Assembly: GCF_009727055.1 (NCBI RefSeq)
Contig: NC_052356.1
Coordinates: forward strand, 161,234-225,233
Origin: Benincasa hispida
Taxonomy: Eukaryota; Streptophyta; Magnoliopsida; Cucurbitales; Cucurbitaceae
Reading direction: 5' to 3'
DNA length: 64,000 bases
Shown: piece after piece, positions 34,018-44,267 of the stretch
Layout: the number at the start of each line of letters is the position of its first letter
How positions within the stretch are numbered: position 1 is the first letter of the stretch
Position numbers and translations under genes: made by a program
Notes under the pieces: model-generated
Databases searched by the model: none
Told to the model about the DNA's origin: nothing
Seen by the model: only the letters and a program-made list of their open reading frames with translations

Positions 34018-36216
34018 TGATGACATGCAGAAATGCATGTTATCTTAGGCCTTTTACTTAGAATTATGAAGGTTGTTAGGCAGAATATGCATTGATCATG
34101 ATAGGAATTCATAAGAATATGAGCTTACATCGATCAACATGTCAAATCTCAGCTAACCCGTTATTTTGCGTTAATTATGCGTTCAATGTTCTATCTTTGT
34201 AGCTAATGCAGGAAATGAACACAAACGTGAAAACCGGACCACCGCATAGACGACCGCATGTGGAGAAACCTCCATCTGCAAGGCAAACGCCCCAAAAAAA
34301 TTCCCCGATTTCAAACTGCCCAATGGGATGTTACGGTAATCAGCATATGTTGTCCATCGATGGGATTTTGCGCTCGTTAAAGCAAATGTGGTCATGTGTG
34401 AGTTGGCAGTTATATAGCGAATTGCAGGTATTGAATGATTGCGGCTGCGCGCAACGCAAACTAATGTGATCAACGTAAGGTAGGTGGAATGAATGCTTCA
34501 ATGCATCTATCTCGAGAAAATCACAAAGCTGATGTTAACAAGTTCACCTACCACGTCGTTATTGCAGAAGTTCAGAAAAGGACGAACGCGCCAAACATCA
34601 GACTCAGAGCAGTCCCAATTTAATGTTGTCCGGGTAGGATTCAAGCTTTATAATAGAAGCCGATGAGCTGAATTCATTTTATCCAGGTTTTCCAATTGAG
34701 GGTATCGCCATATGGCGGATCCTTGCGATCAGACAAATGCATGAAACACGTTGAGAGTTCCTTCAACGCTCTTCATCATTTGAAGTGCGACTGGAGCTTC
34801 GACAGAGTTAGTATCTCGAGAAAGTCAGCTCCTACTACCCATCCATTGCGTACCACGGTTAGGCCCTGAAACACATCCGCTTGAAGCAAAGTTTCGCTTC
34901 CAGCGGTCTTTCTCTTTCCTTTCTTTTTATATTGTATTGTATATGACATTTTTGAATTAAGGAATTTAATAAAATCCTGTTATTCAATGCACTTCTACTG
35001 TTTCCTTTAACTCATCTCCTCTTCTTTACTTTAGCATGCTTTACTTTCTTACAAACACTTAGTGGATTGTTGGGTATTGCAATATTAGTTGTGATTAGGG
35101 ATAGAAGATGTAGCAAACCACGAGAGGTGTGTGTTGCGTGAGTGTGTGAGAAAACCTTATTTTCTCAGTGTGAAGTTGCTGCAACGCCTGTCTATAGACT
35201 AACGCATTGCTTGTCTAGGAGTGAAGTCAGCAACAACCAACTGCCCATGAGGGTTAGTGGTTGGACGCATTAAGCAATGTATGCGTTGTTCACTAGGGAT
35301 AGTAACAACCTTGTGTCAACCAAGTTCATGCGATTGTCTTGTAGTATGTATGCTTCATTCGTCCATTAAGGATACTCAGGAGGGTAGTCTAAGGACATGA
35401 TCTAGGCTTGAGAAGGTCAGGTCAGAATCTAGGCTCAGGAGAGTCAGATTAGAACACATAATACAAGAGATAGGAGCTTAGGAATAAGCACTGTTTGTTA
35501 TTAACCCATCGCATGCATCCTAGAGATAGGATACGATTGAGTGCGGTCACCGCAGTGTTGTGTGCATTTTGCATCATTGCATAGGAAAAGAGTGGAGACT
35601 TAGGAATAAGCTCTATGGATACTTTGCATTCAATAGATGCGTCCTAGACTTAGGAGCACTGCATTTCCATTGAAAAATGACTTGACGTGCATGAGTGTAG
35701 CATGAGCACATTTGCTTGCGTTGACTAGGGTTGCCCTCGCAGTCACTCTTAAAGGTTGCAATGAAAACATCTCCGCATTTTATCTATTTCCCATACATTT
35801 ATTTCATGTCAAGGTTTGTCATATCTCTACCTTTCAGGCATATTCTCAATGCGTTGTCTGTTAGATAGGAGTAGGAGTAGGATTAACGTAACAATATCCC
35901 CTCTATTCTTTTATTCAACCGTCGCATGCACAATCACCGCAAAAATATAGTTACAAGTCCCTGTGTTCGACATCGGATTACCTTAGAAACTTGCATCCAT
36001 GTTATACTTGGCGTGAATGCAAGAAAACTTGTGGCAGGATGCATGGTCATCGCATACATTTATTAACGCATATTCATTCCAACGCATGACCATCGACGCA
36101 TGACTATCAACGCATATCTTAGGAACATGCATCGCATATCTTAGAACATGCATCACATACCACGTCTAAGGGAATTTGGTTGTCGAGTAAAATTGACTTC
36201 CAAATTTTCGTTAGCA
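34018..36216 (+). mobile_element. solo LTR (Athila-like family) nested in gypsy integrase
   Basis: 2199 bp beginning TGATGACATGCAG and ending TCGTTAGCA. Flanks CTAAG (34013-34017) and CTGAG (36217-36221) match in 4 of 5 bases, and removing the insert rejoins LLGP(K/E) with [10 protein letters not shown] in frame, as in intact relatives. Internal phrases ACTTGGCGTGAATGCAAGAA and CAAGTCCCTGTGTTCGACAT are the reverse complement of phrases in 3876-5141 and 44268-46823, so these belong to one LTR family. No coding. Confidence 0.8.
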
Positions 36217-36730
36217 CTGAGCTAGTGCAGACCATGAATGAGGCAATACAGAAGATCAGAGCTCGTATGCAATCAACTCAGAGCAGACAGAAGAGCTACG
36301 CCGATGTAAGATGTAAGGACCTGGAATTTGAGACTGGTGTGAAAGTGTTCTTAAAAGTGACACCCATGAAAGGTATTCTGAGGTTTGACAAGACAGGAAA
36401 GTTGAGTCTGAGATTCATTGGACCTTTCGAGGTCCTAGAACGAGTTGGCCCCGTAGCTTACCGTTTGGCATTGCCTCCAGCACTGTCTTCAGTTCATAAT
36501 GTCTTCCATGTTTCGATGCTAAGTATGACAGACCCGTCCCATGTAGTTGACTTTGAGCCATTGCAGTTGAATGACAACTTGAGCTACGAGGAGAAGCCAG
36601 TAGAATTTCTCGCCAGAGAGGTAAAAATGTTACGCCGCAAGGAAATTGCTTTTGTGAAAGTCCTGTGGTAGAATCACCAGTTCAAGAAGGCTACCTGGGA
36701 GTGAAAGGATGAGATGAAGGCCCAGTACTC
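36217..36730 (+). pseudogene. gypsy integrase C-terminus and chromodomain-like tail (second part)
   Basis: Reads [86 protein letters not shown], then a run to [17 protein letters not shown] with a stop before NHQFKKATWE. This is the GPY/F module and the chromodomain-like end typical of Tekay/Del chromoviruses. The open frame is intact for over 140 codons, ended by a TAG where relatives have Arg. Confidence 0.85.
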
Positions 36731-36739
36731 GGAGCTTTT

Positions 36740-36858
36740 TCAAGAATGAACTTTTGAGGACGAAAGTTCTTTGAGGAGGGAAGAATGTAACACCCCCAGA
36801 GTTTTTTTTTTTTCAAGAATGAACTTTCGAGGACGAAAGTTCTTTGAGGAGGGAAGAA
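36740..36858 (+). promoter_or_regulatory. duplicated polypurine tract before the gypsy 3' LTR
   Basis: The sequence TTGAGGAGGGAAGAATGTAA occurs twice, at about 36770-36789 and 36846-36865, each preceded by GAGGACGAAAGTTCTTTGAG. The second abuts the 3' LTR; the first is followed by only CACCCCCAGAG and poly-T. The PPT with a few LTR bases has been tandemly copied over about 76 bp. Confidence 0.75.
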
Positions 36859-37121
36859 TGTAACACCCCGCACATTTTTTAGTAATAATGTAATTTCAGT
36901 AACTTTATTATTTGGAATTTCAGTAATTATTATTAGTTGAGGACATTTTTGGATTTTTGGATTTCAAGTGTAAGTGCGGGAATTTAATTGTTGGCATGAA
37001 ATTATTCAAATTGGAAATTAATGGTAGGAATTAATTTTCTTTTGAAACGGAAAGGAATTTAATAGTATAAAACGGAAAGAAATTAAATGTAATTATATTT
37101 ATTTTCTTTTTTGTTTTATTA

Positions 37122-37152
<31 letters not shown>

Positions 37153-38204
37153 GTTGTTGTTGTTGTTTTTTTTTTTTTTAATAAAAAGACAAACCCCACC
37201 CCGCTTTTCTTCCTCACGTTTGTGAACCCGTCCGACGCCGCCCAAAGCCGCCACATCAGTTTCTTCTTCATGACCTCTGTCCACCACTGCTCAAGCATCG
37301 TTCGCTTTTGCCATCACTAGATCTATTGATTTGGGTAAGATTTCTGTCGTTTGGGTTTGTTTTCGGTTGATTCTTGAATACTCATTTACTTTTGGCATCA
37401 ATTGGTTGATACCCATTGTGTTTCAACTTTGGATTCAAGTTTGTGAAGGTATTGATGTGTTGTTTAGTAAAGTTGGAGTTTGTTTTAGCGAGTTTTGGTA
37501 AGTTTTATGCTTTTATTACCCTCTTGTGGATTAATTTCAGTTGAGAAATTTTGGTAAAGTCATTTGGAAGTGATTTTTTTACGAAGCTACATATGGATAA
37601 TTTATTTGAGACATTGGTAGTGAAGTATATATTTGATTCAAGCTTTAATCATGTAAGCCTAATTTCAAATTATGATTAAGGGGTTGATTCAAGAATTTCA
37701 TTCAAGATGGAAAAGAGTTTGGTTTGCTAATTATTTGGGCTTAAAATTGGAGGTTTGAAAGGTGAATTCGAATTGGACCACACCTTAGGCTTGATTAAGG
37801 ATTCAAGAATTTCACAAAGATTCAATTGCTTTTTGGTTTGACCTAATATCAAGGTAAGGGTAGAGATGCATTGGCGATGGACAAGCAGAATTTGTGATTG
37901 AGCCACTGGGACTAGTTTTTACGTTTCTGCATCATGAAATTTAGAGTTCTTTTCATGTTTCTCTTAACTTTTAGTTTTGATGTTTAAAACTTACTTTAAG
38001 AATCGTTTTTCAGACTCATTTACTATCCTTTATGATTTATGGGTACCCTACTATTATTTTAGTATTTGAATTTAATGAAAGTCTTTTGAACTTACCTTAT
38101 TTAATTAGCATTTATTTCGCCATAACCGAGTATCGTTTTGAGTTCCATGCATGCATGTATTTAGTAACGGCCTAACTTAAGTCCTAGGAGGTCAGGTCGT
38201 TACA
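36859..38204 (+). repeat. gypsy 3' LTR
   Basis: Starts TGTAACACCCCGCAC and ends GGTCAGGTCGTTACA, TG...CA, 1346 bp. It contains a (TTA)n-(TTG)n microsatellite and T tract at 37117-37181 that is longer than the counterpart at 30534-30560 in the 5' LTR. Confidence 0.9.
37117..37181 (+). repeat. (TTA)n(TTG)n microsatellite in LTR
   Basis: About 12 TTA/ATT units, five TTG units and a T run. Lies in the 3' LTR. Confidence 0.9.
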
Positions 38205-39163
38205 CTACCACTAATGAGCCCCAGGTATTCTCAGAGTGAAAATCCAAAGGGTGGGCTTTGGTGAATTTGGTAGAGAACGGAGGACAAAAGAGTCGTGTAG
38301 GCGATAAGCAAGTGGGAGAGAAAACAGTGCTATCGTATAGCAGAAGTGCTTATCGCATAGAGGAGCTACACAATCGTGTAGGATTTGTTGAACGATCGTT
38401 TAGGAAAAGGTACGATTGTTTAGCTAAAACGGTACACTATACGATCGTTCAGAGAAGCTATCTGATCGTCTAGGTGACCATGTGCGATCGTTTAGGCGCG
38501 AGGTATACGATCGTTTAGGCGGAGAACGCTATTGCATAGGCTCTCAAGCGATCGTTTTGAATCACCAACGCACGCTTCACGAATTCTTTTGGGCGATTGA
38601 ACGACTACACAAAATTGAAAACATTTTTCATTTTAACCCATCGTTACCATAACCAATGTTACCCACTACCCACGTCCGAACGTGGAAAAATGATTAATCA
38701 TCATATAATTATCCTATAGTTTGATATCACATATCTACTATAGTATTTTCTCCTCTACTTGATATAAATCATATTTATATCTAATTTCCTCCAAAATAAT
38801 GTATCTCATACATTTAGCCAATTATATCATATATAATTAACCAGTCCAATTATATCGTATATAATCGAACTTCCTCTTGTCAATTTGAACATTTTAAATT
38901 AACCCAGGTTCTCGACTTTTATCCAAACTACCCAGGGGACCTAATGGACCTGTGGCTCGAAGCTTTAACGGTACGTGAATAGCTGATTAAACTCTTTAGC
39001 CACGAGATCCACCATCAGTTAACTGTCAAGCATTCTACTAAAGACCAATAGTTGAACTCTTTTTACCACAGATATATTTCTGTGTCCATCAGATATAACC
39101 AATCATGAGTACGATGACCCTTCGCAGATGCTCGTAAGTACAGCTAGGCCAATTTACCATTAA
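38205..39163 (-). mobile_element. copia LTR, remaining segment of the split copy
   Basis: Continues 29983-30279 after the gypsy element. Landmarks shared with other copies are ATTCTCAGAGTGAAAATCC, GTGGCTCGAAGCTTTAACGG and CAGATGCTCGTAAGTACAGC. It contains many CGATCGTTTAG words at 38390-38560. It stops at about 39163 where caulimovirid-like sequence begins, so the LTR's 5' half is missing. Confidence 0.75.
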
Positions 39164-39169
39164 ATCCAT

Positions 39170-40680
39170 TTGGGATTGATTAGGCCTATTCAAAGGTCCA
39201 TTGAATTTGCTTCAAATTTCCAGACCAAATTCATGACATAACTCAACTTCAAAGGTTCTTGGGTTGTTTGAACTATATTTCCAATTTCATTCAAAATCTT
39301 AGGCCCATTAGCAAACCACTTTTTTAAAGACTAAAAAAGAATCCATCACTATGGTCAGAAAAGCATACCAAAGCTGTCAAGACAATTAAGTCTTTAGTCA
39401 AATCAATTTCCTGTTTAAGCCTTATCAATCCAAAAGCCAACCTAATAGTATAGTAGATGCCTTAGAAATCGAATATGGAGGAATCCTCAAACACTGTCGA
39501 GATAAGATCGAATCAATTGTCTGATTGTACTCAGAAATTTGGAATGATACTCAAAGAAATTACTCTACAGTAAAAAAAGAACTACTAGCAATAATGTTAT
39601 GTGTTCAAATTTTTTAAAGTGAATTAATCAATAAAAGAATCACCATCAAAACTAATTGAAGGACATAAAAATTCGTTCTTGAGAAAGATGTTAAAAACCT
39701 TGTGTCGAAATAAATTCCTGCTAGATGGCAAGCCATATTGTCTTGTTTCGACTTTGAGGTTTTGCCTATAAAAGGAGAACAAAACCCTTTAGTTGATTAC
39801 CTCTCATGGAAGTTTCTAACTCCAAAACTCTCCTCTCTCTAAAATCCCCCTTCTTCTAAGAAAGAAAAGAAAATGAGTGAGTGAAATAGGAAGGTAATAA
39901 CCTCTCCTTCTTCTTCAAAGAGCAAAAGCCCATCTTCTTCAAACACAACACCCTCTCCAGTGAGTGCTGATCAATATGTAACGCCATTCTGGTAACCCAT
40001 TTCAGAGCTAGATTTGCGTCTTACGCTATGATCAACCATGGAGTCATCCGCTCCACCACCAAGGACTTTTGCCTTTCTTGTTAGACCACCCGTTGGTGCT
40101 GTTACTCAATCAAGGCTTATTACCTCACCTTCATTAATTCAAGAGTCATCAACTCCTTCTCCATCTACATATTCTTAGGTCATTACACTTGAAAGAGGTT
40201 CTTACCTTGGTTGGAAATCAAAACCTACTTTAAAAAATATCTGGTTATCAATGAACCTATTATTGAACTAGAATATCAGTATCTCAAGCTAGAAGAGACT
40301 ATTTCAAAATTTTATCCTAAAGGCTTCAATTTTGTTCTTGAAGACTTCAAGAAAGCTAGAATATTTTATGAGTTTATTTTTGTAGACACAAAGTCTATCC
40401 AAATAACTCATGTTTTTGACAAAAGTAATCCTTCTAGGATTGCTTATTCAAAATTTAAAATTTTCAAAGCCTTGAATCCAACCTACTATGATAAAGATAT
40501 TTATATCGAAAAATCTTCTTCAAAACCTTTTGTTCCTCAAACATCTCATATCAAGATTACATAAAAGCTTGGTATAGAGTTATGTGGTATCAAATTATAA
40601 CCATACTTAGTTTATTTCTTTCTACCAAGACACGTACAAAGTCAACTTTCCACTTTGGTTCATCCTATGGCGGAATACAT
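39170..40680 (+). pseudogene. endogenous pararetrovirus (Caulimoviridae-like) relic
   Basis: At about 39550-39830 broken frames resemble the RNase H end of a caulimovirid-type RT polyprotein (YSTVKKELLA near the start, a FDFEV word and a GEQN word near the end). Following sequence has a Ser/Pro-rich low-complexity part (39870-40010) and a 117-codon open stretch at 40211-40564 that looks like the downstream polyprotein region of endogenous plant pararetroviruses. Several stops and frameshifts are present and both ends are lost, so it is inactive. The caulimovirid assignment rests on remembered family resemblance; a decayed LTR retroelement is the alternative. Confidence 0.55.
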
Positions 40681-40689
40681 TTGGTATGA

Positions 40690-41087
40690 TAGACAATATT
40701 TTACTAGCACCCTTGCTGATGAAGTTAGCATACAATTAACGGAAGCAATTAGGATATTAAGCACTCTAATTCCATCAATTTTAGCACAGAAACATGCAAG
40801 TTCGAAATTAAAAAAAGGGTTTGAAGATATACCTTTGAAGAACTCTTCAATCTTCAAATCCAGCTTGAATCTTCACTCCAAGTGCTTCTAAACCATCACT
40901 TGATCTTTCCTACTATTCTCTAAAATCTTAGATTGGAAAGTGGATCCCAAAATGAGTAGGAATTGAAGGAATTTTATGGAAAAAGGCAGGTTTTGGTGTT
41001 CAAGGGTTGAAGAAGCAAAAATTCCAACATTTTCATCAAAATGCATGTTCTTCTTTTCAGTTGAAAACCATTCAGTTTTGCCTTCAT
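40690..41087 (-). repeat. copia-type LTR 3'-end fragment, family C
   Basis: Shares AGGGTTTGAAGATATACC, TTTGAAGAACTCTTC and ATTCTCTAAAATCTTAGATTG-like landmarks with 58680-58880 of the family C LTR. Short fragment, no ends. The small plus-strand frame at 40655-40891 crosses it by chance. Confidence 0.45.
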
Positions 41088-41421
41088 TGAAGGATCTTGT
41101 ATGAGGAGAACCTTGAGCGGAAGCGGATCGACCAAATTCCATTAATTATTGAATACAAAATTTACAATAAACAAACAACTAGATATGCATTTACAATTAA
41201 ATTACAGCATGCTTTTAAAAAAAAGGGTTTCAAGAAACCTCACCTTTGAAGAACCTTTCTTCGCATTTATCCCTCAAACAAAATCACCAACTTCTTGAAG
41301 ACATTCTTCAAGATAGATCTCGAACCAAAACCTAGACACTACCACAGTGATACCTTGATATTCTCAGGGTGAGAACCCAAGAGTGGTGGGCTCTGACTAT
41401 TTTGGTTTAGAGGGAAATATT
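41088..41421 (-). repeat. copia-type LTR 3'-end fragment, family B
   Basis: Begins TGAAGGATCTTGTATG like the LTR end at 29983. It carries GGTTTCAAGAAACCTCACC and ATATTCTCAGGGTGAGAACC, then meets a plus-orientation LTR of the same family at 41422, giving a head-to-head junction. Confidence 0.6.
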
Positions 41422-43530
41422 TATTGGGATTGATATCCTAATTCTCCCGGAGTCTCGTTGTTTTGTAAAGTTACACATTGTTTGATGAATAAAATAATTG
41501 TTATTTAATTCTGGCATTTACTCATATCCAATAAACAAAGCTCATTGGTTATCTTATGTGAACTTAAACATGTATATGTGATATACGAGTGGATCATGCC
41601 TTAAGTGATAACCTAAATAGGTCTGTAGTATAAGAATTAAGGTGGGATACCTGATCCTGGTGACACTATGGATACAGCCCGCTTTGTAGAGGTTTGCAAG
41701 TATTATAAACTACTACAGATGGTAGATCCTGACCATTCATGTGGAGACGTGCGATAGGGTGTCCTATAGAAAGATTTGTATAAGACTTGGACTACGAGAT
41801 GATTAGACTCTGTATATAACACTATTGATACTAGAGGCTTACATCTCACCTAAATGACCATAGGTGGCATGACCTCAATCTTGAGTGTTTTGACAACTCC
41901 TGCCTTTAAGGACGGTCCTTTGATTAGTATGGGTGAAAGTGGCCAAATTGCCAACTCAACATGCCTACCTTTTTGGGGACTTATCTGATCTGGGAGCTAG
42001 GAACTCAATCTAGATGATGGAATTCACTCATTTCCTGAAGCAGGAATAAGTAGAGAGATTGCTCCCTTAAGGGCTAATTCTTGGGCTTGAACATAGTGGC
42101 CATAACTTCTCTTTGGAAGAGAGGACTCAGTCACAGTAGGATTATGACTTATGTTCATTAGGGGATCAGTGGTACTAAAGGAGTTAGATGTAACTACAGA
42201 GGCATGACGGTTATTGGCTCAGCTATACTTACGAGCGATCTATGAAGGGTTGTCACAATGCTGATTGGTTAAGATGGACACATAATATATCTGTGGTAAG
42301 GAGAGTTCAGCTGTCGGACTTTAGTCGAGTGCCTAGCAGTTAACAGATGATGGATCCTGTGACTAAAGAGTTTAGTCAGTCATTCACGTACCATTGGAGC
42401 TTTGAGCTACAGGTCCATAAGGTCCCCTTAGTAGCTTAATGAATTCAGTTGAGGATCAGTTCTTGGTGTTGATTTGAAATGTTCAAATTGACAAGAGGTA
42501 TTTTGATTATATATGATATAATCGATATAATGTATGAGATACATCTAGTGGATTATTAATGTAAATGAGATTACATTAAGTACCATGGAATAGAAAAAGA
42601 ACTATGGTTTATATGTTTCATTAGATGAAATATTAAAACTATAGGTTATAAATATAGTATGATAAGTTGGTTATCATTTATATTTATAATAATATTAATT
42701 ATTGAATAATTAAATCTTTCTAATAACCAATTGAGTGGGAGGTTATTGGTGGTTCATGGTAACCATGAGATAAAAGGAAAATTGTTTTCCTAATTTTAGA
42801 AAGTTTTGAAAAAGTTTTTGGCAAAAATTGTTTTGAGATTTCTCCTGGAAAAAGAATCTCACGGAAAAGTTGTCAAGTAAATACCAATTTACTAAGTGAT
42901 AGCTTGAGCGAGGTAAATGATCGTGTAGTGTTTTATAAGCGATAGGTAGGTACTAAGCGATGAGGTAAACGATCGATTAGCTTTTACTAGACGATCACTT
43001 AGCTTTTATTAAATAATTGGGCATCGACCTATGCAATATGTTTCAACCATCTTCCACTTGCCCAATCATGTACATGATTGTTCATTCCTCCTTCGTCTAC
43101 CTCAAACCAAGTCCAAACAGAGCCCACCCTTTGGATTCTCACACCGAGAATACCAAGGTAGCCTTCTTGATGGTGTCATACTCAACTCGTCAGCGTCGAG
43201 GTTCTATGGAGGCCGTTCATATTGTTCGGGTATTCGTGACCGAGGCGATCAGGGAGTTCTAATGTGCAGTGTTCGTGCTACGGAGTGGTCGTGTTGTTCG
43301 AGCGTTTGAGGTTGCTGTGTTCGAGCATTCGTGAGAAAAAAGCGCGGAGATGAGTCGACAAACGTTCGTAGCTTTTCTCCTTCATTTATTGTTTCATGCT
43401 GTAATTTCTATATTGATTGCATAACTATTTGTTTTGTTTACGACTGTAATTGTAATGTTCATACATGATTGTAATTTAGAATGATCTATTTTCCGCTGCT
43501 CATGGAAATCCTCGAGTTCGATTTCCTTCA
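41422..43530 (+). mobile_element. copia 5' LTR, plus orientation
   Basis: 2109 bp, starting TATTGGGATTGATATCC (TG changed to TA) and ending GAGTTCGATTTCCTTCA, followed by an iMet PBS. Same family as the solo LTR 27497-29620. It includes TAGACGATCACTTAG/GATCGATTAG words at 42905-43010. The downstream body is missing after the leader. Confidence 0.8.
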
Positions 43531-43532
43531 AT

Positions 43533-43545
43533 TGGTATCAGAGTC
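43533..43545 (+). promoter_or_regulatory. primer binding site, tRNA-iMet (copia)
   Basis: TGGTATCAGAGTC two bases after the LTR end at 43530, complementary to initiator tRNA-Met. Confidence 0.85.
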
Positions 43546-44230
43546 AGGTTGTTCTGATATTCCAAATTGCAGCTCTGTTTTGAACTTCATTTTACAGTCG
43601 AGGTAGGTTTCTGCATTTGTAGATTATATTGTTAATTTCATTTGTGGTTGAAGTTGATGAATGTTTCAGGTTTAATTGCTTTAGTTAAAGCTTTATGTAA
43701 TTACAAAGTGTTAATTTGTAAGGGCCCCTGTGTTTTTAGGCGTAATTAACTTTGCAATCGAGTATGTAATTCAAAGTGTTTGAGTTAGTCGAGTCATTCG
43801 TGATGAAGTTTTGAAGCATGGAGATGCGATTCTCAACGAAGAAGAAGACCAAGCGTTGGTCGTATCGTGTAGCCTCAGATAAACAATCGTTGGGATTTTA
43901 CTAAGCGATCGTTTAGATTTTTCTAAATGATCGTGTAGTATCTACTAAACGATCATTTAGCTAATGCTAAGTGATGGGGTAAATCGTTTACACTATTGCG
44001 TAGCGTTGGTTGCCCGATCGCATAGGTGCTAGAGGTAGACGATCGTAGTAGAGGCATGTGATGCTCATCGTTTAGTAAAAGGCGTACGCTAGATGATCGT
44101 GTAGTTAGCAAGCCTTATCGCTTAGTTACTACTTACACGATCGCGCATATGCGATATGGAGGCGCTAGCTAAGCGATCGGTTTTGTGACATAAACTATAC
44201 AATGATGCAAGCAAGGTTCAAGTCCATGTC
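43546..44230 (+). repeat. copia leader with CGATCGTTTAG words
   Basis: Untranslated leader after the PBS. At 43860-44170 it fills with imperfect CTAAGCGATCGTTTAG, AAATGATCGTGTAG and AAACGATCATTTAG words. No gag start is found before the Athila-like element at about 44240, so the copia is cut here. Confidence 0.6.
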
Positions 44231-44242
44231 CCCGTTACTAGT

Positions 44243-44260
44243 TCCCTAGCAACGGCACCA
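44243..44260 (-). promoter_or_regulatory. primer binding site, tRNA-Asp-like
   Basis: The minus strand reads TGGTGCCGTTGCTAGGGA. The perfect complement of plant tRNA-Asp 3' end is TGGCGCCGTTGCCGGGGA, so 15 of 18 bases match. This PBS type is used by Athila-like gypsy elements. Confidence 0.7.
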
Positions 44261-44267
44261 TAAACTT

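Larger units (their letters stand above)
30280..38204 (+). mobile_element. Ty3/gypsy (Tekay/Del-like) LTR retrotransposon, decayed
   Basis: 5' LTR 30280-31303, iMet-type PBS at 31306, 3' LTR 36859-38204. The flanks CCACC (30275-30279) and CTACC (38205-38209) are a 5-bp target duplication with one C/T change. The only clear coding is the integrase C-terminal half with chromodomain-like tail (33660-34017 continued at 36217-36730), interrupted by a 2.2 kb solo LTR. Gag, protease, RT and RNase H are not recognisable in 31320-33650; the sequence is either mutated beyond reading or partly deleted. Confidence 0.85.

Noticed and set aside
33626..34112. Minus-strand frames over the gypsy integrase
   Set aside because: The plus strand carries clear integrase motifs; the minus frames are shadows.
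36691..36873. 60-codon minus-strand frame
   Set aside because: It is repeated only because the polypurine region is duplicated; antisense to gypsy sequence.
43017..43309. 81- and 92-codon frames
   Set aside because: They lie inside the copia 5' LTR just before its end and have no family resemblance.
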